This document shows, piece after piece, positions 41,537 through 49,958 of a stretch of DNA of 64,000 nucleotides (the first letter of the stretch is position 1; every line of letters starts with the position of its first letter). The DNA comes from Methanolobus sp. Its GTDB lineage: Archaea > Halobacteriota > Methanosarcinia > Methanosarcinales > Methanosarcinaceae. The position numbers were made by a program, and so were the translations under genes. The DNA is taken from the NCBI RefSeq assembly GCF_016278385.1, contig NZ_JADQBY010000021.1:67619-131618 (forward strand), read 5' to 3'. The notes beneath the pieces were generated by a model that worked only from the letters and a program-made list of their open reading frames with translations, made no database searches and was not told the origin of the DNA.

Positions 41537-42319
41537 TTAGAAGGAGCGATCTCCTCCAAGTAGGCCACCCAGTGCGCCTCCGCCAATTCCTGCTATACCT
41601 TTTGATTCATCCCTTTTACTGCCACTGCCATATCTTGATGCAGCAACAATTCTGTCAGCAAGACGTGAGAACGGCAGGCTCTGGAGGTAGACTTTTCCGG
41701 GACCGGTGAGACTTGCAAGTACAAGTCCTTCTCCTCCAAAGAGTGCATTCTTAAATCCACCTGCCAGCTGTATATCATAGTTCACACTTTCGGCAAATGC
41801 AGTTATGCATCCGGTATCAACTCTGATAGTTTCTCCAGCGGCAAGATCTTTTTCCACAATAGTCCCGCCTGCATGTACAAAGGCAAGACCGTCTCCCTTT
41901 AGTCTCTGGAGTATGAAACCTTCTCCTCCAAAGAGTCCCGCTCCTATTTTCTTGGTAAGTGCTATTTCTATGTCTACACCCTTTGCTGCGCATAGAAATG
42001 AATCTTTCTGACACAGAAAACTGCCTCCAAGTTTTCCCAGATCAAGTGCTATTACTTTTCCCGGATATGGGGCTCCAAAGGCAACGTAGCCTTTTCCTGA
42101 ACCTTCATGAATAAAATTAGTGATGAAGAAACTTTCACCGGTCACTGCACGTTTCAGACCTTTGAGAATGCCACCACCGGTAGATGTTTCCATTTTAATT
42201 CCGGGACCCATATACATCATTGCACCTGCTTCTGCTCGTACAGCTTCATTGGTATCAAGCTCGATCTCTACAAGTTGCATTTCATTACCGATTATTTCAT
42301 AGTCTATTTCGTCTGCCAT
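41537..42319 (-). CDS. AIM24/TIGR00266 family protein
   Basis: 260 aa; VRAEAGAMMYMGPGIKMETSTGGG, FGAPYPGKVIALDLGKLGGSFLCQKDSFLCAAKGVDIE, GLGGEGFILQ-type motifs. Confidence 0.85.
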   Translation of the reverse strand: MADEIDYEIIGNEMQLVEIELDTNEAVRAEAGAMMYMGPGIKMETSTGGGILKGLKRAVTGESFFITNFIHEGSGKGYVAFGAPYPGKVIALDLGKLGGSFLCQKDSFLCAAKGVDIEIALTKKIGAGLFGGEGFILQRLKGDGLAFVHAGGTIVEKDLAAGETIRVDTGCITAFAESVNYDIQLAGGFKNALFGGEGLVLASLTGPGKVYLQSLPFSRLADRIVAASRYGSGSKRDESKGIAGIGGGALGGLLGGDRSF

Positions 42320-42558
42320 TTTAATTCCTCAGTATAAAATTCAAAAACATCTGATAGATATTTGAGCTACCAATATTTATGGTTTTATCTTCTAGTTCAA
42401 AAAATGATGCATTAGCACAACTCAACTTGAATAGTTTAATATATCTCCTGTGCGTAACCACCAGTTGATAAGTGTGTACCGAAAAAAATTTCCCACTTCA
42501 TTTGACACATTTCTGACTTGCATAGCAGGCAAGGAAACATGGCGGGAGGACTTGCGAC

Positions 42559-43965
42559 TTGGCTGAAAAATTAAACATACCTGAATCAGATATTCTTGAT
42601 TTCAGCTCAAACATAAATCCTCTGGGCACACCCTTCAATTTTCATGAGGATAAAATAGACCTTGAGAGGGTTTTTTTTGCTTCGATTGAGAAATTAGGTC
42701 AATATCCTGACAATAGATATCTTGAACTCAGGAATGCTGCTGCTGCTTTTGCCGGTCATGGAGTTTCCTTTGAAAACATAGTTCTAGGCAATGGTTCATG
42801 TGAGTTATTGCACCTTGCAATACAATCTGTTGTACAAGAAGATGATTTGATAATCGTTCCTTCTCCTTCATCCGGTCAATATCGACATATATCTGAACTT
42901 TGTGGTGCCCGTATCCATTCATTTACTTCAGCGGAGATTCTGAATCTTCCTAAAATGACACTGGACAGAGCAAGAGTAGTAATTATTCAGAACCCGAATG
43001 ACCCCACTGGTGAACTGTTATCAAAGGATGCACTGCTCAATCTTGCAAAGAAGTGTGCTGAACATGGTACTTTGCTCATAGTTGATGAATCATCTATAGA
43101 ACTTGCGAATCCTGATATGAGTATAGTTGATATGACATTGGATAATGATCATCTTCTGGTTATCAGGTCTGTTTCAGATATCATTTCTATTCCTGGTATC
43201 AGGCTGGCCTATGGTATTGCATCCAGGTCCATGGCAGGCATTTTAAATGCTGCTCGTCTTTCATGGAATATAGGTGCAACAGAAGAAGCAATTGGAATTG
43301 CATTCTTTTCAATGGACGGTGGACCGAATTCAAAGTACCTGTCAAAGGCAAGGGCTTTAATTGAAAAAGAAAGACAATACATAATCAAACGCTTTTCAGG
43401 CATCTATGGTTTTGATCCGGTTAAAAGCAGTGCAAATTACCTGCTTGTGGATGTCAGGGACCTTTTCCTGGACTCGGTAAGACTTACAGAAGGACTTGCT
43501 TCTCATGGTATAATTATCCGTGAGTGCAGTGATTTTTTCAATGGTGAAAAAAGATATGTAAGAATATCTGTAAAGCCCAGAAATGATTTTGAAAAACTGA
43601 TTCGAACTCTTAACGATGTATTTGCCGAGTTAAGCAGGGAAGATGCCAGGGAAAAACTTGAAGAAACCATTGAACATGGTGGTGCAGCTTCTGCAGGTCG
43701 CGGTTCCTGTGAATATTATCCATGTCATTTCGCAGGTCAGGACTGTACTTTCTGTTTCTGTCCATTTTATGCTTGTGAAGAAGAGAGAACAGGCGGCAAA
43801 TGGATTGAAAGTTCCACAGGCGGACAGGTATGGAGTTGTGAATATTGTACATTATTGCATAGACCAAAAGTCGCCAAGATGGTGCTTGATGCACTGATGG
43901 CAGACGGAGACACTGACGATAATATAAGGAGGGCATGGAAGGAAATCATTTTGCCGCAACTTTGA
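42559..43965 (+). CDS. CobD/HisC-like aminotransferase fold paralog lacking the PLP lysine, with Cys-rich C-terminal domain
   Basis: 468 aa; DFSSNINPLGTPF, PDNRYLELRNAAAAF, NPNDPTGELL; K-motif replaced (RSVSDIISIPGIRLAYG); C-term CEYYPCHFAGQDCTFCFCPFYACEEERTGGKW; only a TTG start is available in frame. Confidence 0.8.
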   Translation: MAEKLNIPESDILDFSSNINPLGTPFNFHEDKIDLERVFFASIEKLGQYPDNRYLELRNAAAAFAGHGVSFENIVLGNGSCELLHLAIQSVVQEDDLIIVPSPSSGQYRHISELCGARIHSFTSAEILNLPKMTLDRARVVIIQNPNDPTGELLSKDALLNLAKKCAEHGTLLIVDESSIELANPDMSIVDMTLDNDHLLVIRSVSDIISIPGIRLAYGIASRSMAGILNAARLSWNIGATEEAIGIAFFSMDGGPNSKYLSKARALIEKERQYIIKRFSGIYGFDPVKSSANYLLVDVRDLFLDSVRLTEGLASHGIIIRECSDFFNGEKRYVRISVKPRNDFEKLIRTLNDVFAELSREDAREKLEETIEHGGAASAGRGSCEYYPCHFAGQDCTFCFCPFYACEEERTGGKWIESSTGGQVWSCEYCTLLHRPKVAKMVLDALMADGDTDDNIRRAWKEIILPQL

Positions 43966-44007
43966 TCCATCGTATGGCTCAACTAAACAGGTTAATATAT
44001 TTCCTAT

Positions 44008-45522
44008 TTGCTACATGCTTTGATTACTGTGACAGACCAAAGATCACCTCTCCCGGTAAAGAAATATCTTTTAAGCCTTGAGCCATGTGCTCATGGCGGA
44101 CTGATTAGAAAAAGTTCCCAGAAATACGGGATTCCAGAGTCAGAAATGCTGGATGCAAGTGCAAGCCTGAATCCTCTTGGAACACCCTTTGAACATCCGG
44201 ATTCGGAACTTGATCTTCAGGACCTTCTCAGGACAGGACTTGAAAAACTGGAACAATATCCTGATAACCGTTATCTCGAATATAGAACAGCTGCAGCTTC
44301 TTTTGTAGGTATGGGCACAACATATGAGAACATAGTTCCCGGCAACGGCTCTACCGAAATAATCCGGCTGGTTGCAGAGTGCGTTATAGCTGAAGGGGAT
44401 GTTGTTCTTATTCCAAAGCCTACTTTCAGTGAATATGAGATGCAATGCAAAGTAATGGGTGCAGAGATCAAATACGTTGACCAGGAAGATATCTTCGATC
44501 TCGACGGTAAAACGCTCGATGAAGCCAAAATTATTTTTGTGTGTAATCCCAATAATCCGACTGGTAAATTATTCTTAAAGGAGCAGATCGAGGAGCTTGC
44601 AGAGAAATGTGCAACTCATAAGACTATCCTCTTTATTGACGAGGCCTACATTGAACTTGCAGACCCGCAGCAGAGTGTTGCATATCTTGTTGAGGGCAAC
44701 GACTATCTTTTCATCCAGCGTTCCCTTACGAAATCCTTTGCAATTCCTGGTATTAGAATGGGTTTTGGAGTAGCCTCAAGGAAATTTGCACGTGTGCTTA
44801 ATAATGCAAGGCTTTCCTGGAACATGGGATGTGTTTCAGATACTATTGCAACTGCTCTTTTGAATATGGAAGGCGGGGCAAACAGCAAGTATCTCAGAGA
44901 TTCAAGGGATTTCATAGCAAAGGAACGTGAGTTCCTCATGCAAAAGCTTTCACGCAGGGGTTTCAAACCCATCGAGAGCAGTGTAAATTACATTTTTGTT
45001 GACATATCTGATCTTTCTATGAATTCTTCCGAGCTTGCAGAACGCATGGCTTCACATGGTGTACTGATCCGTGATTGCAGTTCTTTTCAGGATATAGGTA
45101 AGGATTACATAAGAATAGCTATACGGAACAGGGAAGAGAATGAGCGTATTGCATCTACTATTCGTCAGGTCATATACGAATGGGGTCGTGAACAGGCAGA
45201 ATTCCAACTAGGGGAAAATATCAAGGTAGCTTCAGACTGTGGTCGCAGGGGCAGTAATACAGACTGTGATTATTATCCATGTCATTTTGAAGGACAGGAT
45301 TGTACTTTCTGTTTCTGTCCGTTTTACCCGTGTGAGGATTCCCGTACCGGAGGCAGTTGGGTGGAAAGTTCTAGTGGAGGGAAGGTATGGAGCTGTCTTA
45401 ATTGTAACATAGTCCATGAGGAGAAAGTCGTTGATGAATTGTTGTCAGTGTTTACTACCGATGGGCTTGATGAGAAGAGCATAAAGAAAGCGTGGGAACA
45501 CGTCATGGAGACTAACTTATGA
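44008..45522 (+). CDS. cobD: L-threonine-O-3-phosphate decarboxylase-like (CobD) with Cys-rich C-terminal domain
   Basis: 504 aa; DASASLNPLGTPF, NPNNPTGKLF, DEAYIEL, RSLTKSFAIPGIRMGFG with the catalytic Lys; adjacent to cbiB-cobZ-cobS-cobY. Confidence 0.88.
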   Translation: MLHALITVTDQRSPLPVKKYLLSLEPCAHGGLIRKSSQKYGIPESEMLDASASLNPLGTPFEHPDSELDLQDLLRTGLEKLEQYPDNRYLEYRTAAASFVGMGTTYENIVPGNGSTEIIRLVAECVIAEGDVVLIPKPTFSEYEMQCKVMGAEIKYVDQEDIFDLDGKTLDEAKIIFVCNPNNPTGKLFLKEQIEELAEKCATHKTILFIDEAYIELADPQQSVAYLVEGNDYLFIQRSLTKSFAIPGIRMGFGVASRKFARVLNNARLSWNMGCVSDTIATALLNMEGGANSKYLRDSRDFIAKEREFLMQKLSRRGFKPIESSVNYIFVDISDLSMNSSELAERMASHGVLIRDCSSFQDIGKDYIRIAIRNREENERIASTIRQVIYEWGREQAEFQLGENIKVASDCGRRGSNTDCDYYPCHFEGQDCTFCFCPFYPCEDSRTGGSWVESSSGGKVWSCLNCNIVHEEKVVDELLSVFTTDGLDEKSIKKAWEHVMETNL

Positions 45523-46499
45523 TCCTGCCGGTACAGGCTGATGCAAGCGAACTTGTAATTGTATTGCTGCTGGCCTATGCCCTAGATCTGGTATTCTGTG
45601 AGCCACCTGCTGCAATTCATCCCGTGGTGTGGATGGGCAGGTTAATAGCCTTTTTCAAAAAGAATGTTCCAAAGACAAACAGGAAGCTCTATGGAATATT
45701 TATGGGACTTGTTACTATATTATTTGGTGCCCTCATAGCATATGTTGTATTATATTTTATGGGGATTGAAAGTATTCCATCACCACTGCGTTATCTTGTT
45801 GCAGCTTATTTCCTTAAGGCAACCTTTGCGATACGCTGTCTCTATGGTGCTGCTGATGAGGTAAGAACAGAACTGGATGCAGGAAGACTTGATGGTGCAA
45901 GGCAAAAACTCTCTATGTATGTAAGCAGAGATACATCAAAACTTGATGAGAACCACGTTTCATCAGCAATCATTGAAACAACATCAGAGAACTATGTAGA
46001 TGGGATTCTTTCACCTCTGTTGTTCTACGCATGTTTCGGACCTTTCGGATTGATTGCAGCATATGTATTTAAGGCAACAAGCACCCTTGATTCCATGGTT
46101 GGATATACAGATGAGCGCCACCGGGATATAGGTTGGTTCTCTGCAAAGCTGGATGATGTACTCAACTGGCTACCTGCACGTATCTCTGTATTTTTCCTTT
46201 CTGCTGCAACGCTGGTTGTCGGTCTCTTTTACCGTAAGGTAAAAGTGCCTGATTTTAAAAGCGCATTCAAAAGTGGATTTGGTGATGGATTGAAAACACC
46301 CTCTCCAAATTCAGGTTATCCAATGGCATCAATAGCCGGTGCACTCAGGATAAAACTTGAAAAACCAAATACCTACGTCCTTGGTGATGGTTTTACTTAT
46401 CCTAAGTCTGACGATATCAAACTAACCAGTTGGATTATTTTGATAGCATCGTTATTTGCAATTATTGTATCTTTGTTTATAATTACAGCATATTCTTGA
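45519..46499 (+). CDS. cbiB: Adenosylcobinamide-phosphate synthase CbiB
   Basis: 326 aa; LDLVFCEPPAAIHPVVWMGRLI, TSENYVDGILSPLLFYACFGPFG, FKATSTLDSMVGYTDERH. Confidence 0.95.
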   Translation: MILPVQADASELVIVLLLAYALDLVFCEPPAAIHPVVWMGRLIAFFKKNVPKTNRKLYGIFMGLVTILFGALIAYVVLYFMGIESIPSPLRYLVAAYFLKATFAIRCLYGAADEVRTELDAGRLDGARQKLSMYVSRDTSKLDENHVSSAIIETTSENYVDGILSPLLFYACFGPFGLIAAYVFKATSTLDSMVGYTDERHRDIGWFSAKLDDVLNWLPARISVFFLSAATLVVGLFYRKVKVPDFKSAFKSGFGDGLKTPSPNSGYPMASIAGALRIKLEKPNTYVLGDGFTYPKSDDIKLTSWIILIASLFAIIVSLFIITAYS

Positions 46500-46532
46500 T
46501 CGATCAAATTAAAATTAATAACTCTCCCCGAA

Positions 46533-47129
46533 GTGATGGCAATGAAATTATCGGATATTGAATCAGAAGACCGGAAAAAAGACCAGTCAAAAGAACTGGA
46601 AGGTGAGATTACCAGGGATATTATTGAGATCCTTGAAGAGGAAGGAATAACAGTCCAGATGCTTGTTGACGCTGCACTGGAATTATATGCACCTCACCCG
46701 GGCATTGAAACTAAAGAACTTGCAGAGGCAAAGTTCCTTGATGAGCTTAATATTGCTATTTCCGATCCAAACCTCTGTCTACTGATATATTCAGGAATAT
46801 TACTGGAAAAAGAAGGCAGGCAGGGTAGATTACCTAACATCAGCAAAAGCTCTTATGAAAAGGATTTGACTTTTATAATTGCAGATGAGGTTCTTGGAAT
46901 GAGTATTTCCAAATATATCAGTGGTGATAAGGGTATGTTTGAATTCGTGCGTTTTGACAAGATGAAACCGGGAATTCTGGCAGAGCTTGGTCCTTTTATG
47001 GATGATATAATAGGAGGACTTATTGGTGGAGTGTCAGCTAATATGTACACAAGGGCAATGGCAGAAGCGGCTGCTTCAGCAAAGAAGCGCGAGACTAAAG
47101 AATCTAAAAGTGATGTGATTGCAGGATGA
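46533..47129 (+). CDS. cobZ: Alpha-ribazole-5'-phosphate phosphatase CobZ-like (phosphatidylglycerophosphatase A family)
   Basis: 198 aa located in a cobalamin operon between cbiB and cobS; HPGIETKELAEAKFLDELNIAISDPN. Confidence 0.78.
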   Translation: MMAMKLSDIESEDRKKDQSKELEGEITRDIIEILEEEGITVQMLVDAALELYAPHPGIETKELAEAKFLDELNIAISDPNLCLLIYSGILLEKEGRQGRLPNISKSSYEKDLTFIIADEVLGMSISKYISGDKGMFEFVRFDKMKPGILAELGPFMDDIIGGLIGGVSANMYTRAMAEAAASAKKRETKESKSDVIAG

Positions 47130-47938
47130 ATTCATTCTTATTAGCTCTTAGATCGAGTTTTGGCTTTCTTTCTACAATTCCCGTAGGAATTACCATGGAG
47201 GGGCTTGATGAGTTCTTCAAAAGGACTTACTTGCATCAGGTGGTTGGCTTAGTCCTTGGTCTTTTAATGGGTGCTGTGGCATACTTGCTCATAAGTTTTA
47301 TTCCAATATCTATAAGTGCTGTACTTATCATTGCTTTTGTTTATTATATTACAGGTCTTAATCATCTGGATGGTGTAGCCGACCTTGGTGACGGATTGAC
47401 TGCACATGGTTCTGTGGAGAAGAAACTGAAAGCCCTGAAAGATATGTCTCTGGGTATAGGTGGAGTTGCATATGCTGCTCTTATCATCATTGCATTCTAT
47501 GCAGCCCTCACTTCGTTATATAGTGAAGCTTCAATTCTGTATTCAACAAGTGCAGATGTGGCACGCATATTCTTTTTTGCAATGTTCGTATCAGAGCTAA
47601 GTGCAATGCAATCCATGCTGACAATTGCTGCATTTGGTAAATCCATACATGAAGGCCTGGGTTCAATACTTATAAACAATACCACAGTACCTAAATACCT
47701 TATAGGGTTTGTAATTGGTAGTATTGCATGCATTGGAGCATCTTCTTATCTTGGTCTTGGAGTAACAGGTATTTTAGCATTTATCGCAGCAATTGTGGCA
47801 ACATTTGTACTACTTAACATAAGCAACAGGCATTTTGGTGGTGTCAATGGTGATGTTATTGGTGCTTCCAATGAAGTTGGAAGGATAATATCATTGATAA
47901 CCATCACGCTGGTATTAATGTACGGAGGTATTGTTTGA
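47126..47938 (+). CDS. cobS: Adenosylcobinamide-GDP ribazoletransferase CobS
   Basis: 270 aa; SSFGFLSTIPVGI, YYITGLNHLDGVADLGDGLTAHGSVEKKLKALKDMSLG, GVNGDVIGASNE. Confidence 0.95.
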   Translation: MNSFLLALRSSFGFLSTIPVGITMEGLDEFFKRTYLHQVVGLVLGLLMGAVAYLLISFIPISISAVLIIAFVYYITGLNHLDGVADLGDGLTAHGSVEKKLKALKDMSLGIGGVAYAALIIIAFYAALTSLYSEASILYSTSADVARIFFFAMFVSELSAMQSMLTIAAFGKSIHEGLGSILINNTTVPKYLIGFVIGSIACIGASSYLGLGVTGILAFIAAIVATFVLLNISNRHFGGVNGDVIGASNEVGRIISLITITLVLMYGGIV

Positions 47939-48564
47939 ACGCTATAATAATGGCAGGGGGATTTGGAAGCAGGCTTGGTATGGGGGAAAAACCCTGCGTT
48001 GAACTATTAGGTAAACCTCTCATTTCCTATGTGATAGATGTCCTGGTAAGGACAGAAAGTATAGAGGACATATATGTTGCTGTATCTCCTGCAACCCCAA
48101 ATACAGCATCTTTTGTTGAGAATGAATATGATGGAACTGTACAGGTCATCCCTACTGGAGGAGGAAACTATGTTGGTGACATGGTCTATGCGGTAAAAGT
48201 TGCCGGTATCACAGAGCCACTACTTATTCTGATGGCGGATCTTCCGCTTCTTACTCCAGAGCTTCTTGAAAAAGTGATAGATGAGTACAATGTCTGTGGC
48301 AAGCCAGCAATGTCAATTTTCTCCCCTATATATGTTTGCAAAAGTCTGGGTATCAGGCCGGATACAGTTTTTAACTGGGACGGTAAACTGATAGTGCCTT
48401 CAGGAATCAATATACTGGATGGAAGTAATGTTGACCATGAGCAAGATTATGTCAGTTTTGTACTGGAAAACATTGAAATAGCTCTTAATATCAATACTCC
48501 TGAGGACCTTAAAAAGTGTAAGGATATGCTTCTTGAAAGAGGTATGGATCCTATCAAAAACTAA
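47935..48564 (+). CDS. cobY: Adenosylcobinamide-phosphate guanylyltransferase CobY
   Basis: 209 aa; AIIMAGGFGSRLGMGEKPCVELLGKPLI; ILMADLPLLTPELLEKV. Confidence 0.9.
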   Translation: MNAIIMAGGFGSRLGMGEKPCVELLGKPLISYVIDVLVRTESIEDIYVAVSPATPNTASFVENEYDGTVQVIPTGGGNYVGDMVYAVKVAGITEPLLILMADLPLLTPELLEKVIDEYNVCGKPAMSIFSPIYVCKSLGIRPDTVFNWDGKLIVPSGINILDGSNVDHEQDYVSFVLENIEIALNINTPEDLKKCKDMLLERGMDPIKN

Positions 48565-48689
48565 TGATATTATTTTATAAACAAACCTAATAATACTCTT
48601 TCCACGTAATCTATATTCGAAGAGGACCACGATTATTAATTGCGCTGGTTGGTACGAGCCTGTTTATCAGGGTAGCTGGAACATCATCT

Positions 48690-48715
48690 GGCACCTTTGT
48701 TGAAAAAAAGGTGCC
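48690..48715 (+). repeat. Strong inverted repeat in the cobY-FGE intergenic region
   Basis: GGCACCTTT-GTTGAAAA-AAAGGTGCC. Confidence 0.6.
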
Positions 48716-48869
48716 TATCCTGATTAATTGCATGATGGCTTTTTCTATTTCAATTTACCTGCATAGTTTATTCAATCGGTATCTTTGCGATTGGAATAAA
48801 CCAAAGAACTTAAATTGTGTGCTGAAATAGAACTAATATTATTTAGGTTGTTATACACGAGGGTAGGTT

Positions 48870-49724
48870 ATGAACAAAAGATTATATTTAACATTTATTA
48901 TATGTATCATCCTTGCGGTGACAGTCATTGGTAGTGGCTGTACCGATTCCGATGATACTGGTATTGATGAAGAATCCGAAGAGCCAGCAGATGTTCAGTC
49001 TGTACCTGAGGAGACAGAAGTTGACGATGGTACTTTTACTAATTCCATAGGCATGGAATTTGTCAAGATACCTGCAGGGGAGTTCATCATGGGCGCTCCT
49101 GAAGAGGAACTTTACAGCGATAAAGATGAGAGACCTGTGCATGAGGTAACTATCGCAGATGAATTCTATATAGGTGTCTATGAAGTAACCCAGAAGCAAT
49201 GGGAAGCAGTTATGGGTGACAATCCGTCTAATTTTGTAGGTGATGATCTGCCTGTTGAAAGAGTTTCCTGGGCAGATGTTAACATTTTCGTTGATAAGCT
49301 CAATGAAATGGAAAACACTGATTCATACCGTCTGCCTACCGAAGCAGAATGGGAATACGTAGCTAAGGCTGGGACTGAGACAGCATTTTCATATGGTGAT
49401 GACGAATCTATGCTGGCAGATTATGGCTGGTATGACGACAATTCAGAAGATAAAACACGTCCTGTTGGGATGAAGCAAGCAAATCCATGGGGTCTTTATG
49501 ATATACATGGTAACGTTGCAGAATGGGTACTTGATGAATATCACAGCAACTACCAGAAAGCACCAACTGATGGAAGTGAATGGACCAACGGGGTAAACAG
49601 GCGTGTATTCCGTGGTGGAAGCTGGGACAATGCAGAATCAAATTGTCGCTCTTCTCACAGGGATAGTATAGGTGAGGGAAGCCGTACAAATTATATCGGT
49701 TTCCGTTTGATCAAAGAGATTTGA
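48870..49724 (+). CDS. Formylglycine-generating enzyme/sulfatase-modifying-factor family lipoprotein
   Basis: 284 aa; lipobox-like VIGSGCTDSDD, MEFVKIPAGEFIMGAPEEE, YEVTQKQWEAVMGDNPSNF, YRLPTEAEWEYVAKAGT, FRGGSWDNAESNCRSSHRDS. Confidence 0.92.
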   Translation: MNKRLYLTFIICIILAVTVIGSGCTDSDDTGIDEESEEPADVQSVPEETEVDDGTFTNSIGMEFVKIPAGEFIMGAPEEELYSDKDERPVHEVTIADEFYIGVYEVTQKQWEAVMGDNPSNFVGDDLPVERVSWADVNIFVDKLNEMENTDSYRLPTEAEWEYVAKAGTETAFSYGDDESMLADYGWYDDNSEDKTRPVGMKQANPWGLYDIHGNVAEWVLDEYHSNYQKAPTDGSEWTNGVNRRVFRGGSWDNAESNCRSSHRDSIGEGSRTNYIGFRLIKEI

Positions 49725-49958
49725 TATCCTTCATGGATGTCTGATTTTCTTTTCTTTTTCAACATACTTTTGTCAGTGAAGTCCTGATTCGAAACGTTTA
49801 AGTATCATTTGTGCTGCCCTTAGTTGAAAATGTATTCAGCACAATGAAGCAATTGGCTTGTTTCAATGAATATATTTAAATTGAATATTGCAGTAGGAAT
49901 ATCACAAGTTACGATCATATGATTAATTATAATTAACTTTCAGTATGGAGAATCCCAA

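Noticed and set aside
42523-42525. In-frame TAG upstream of the CobD paralog as a pyrrolysine codon
   Set aside because: A TGA lies two codons further upstream with no start codon between, so read-through could not be initiated.
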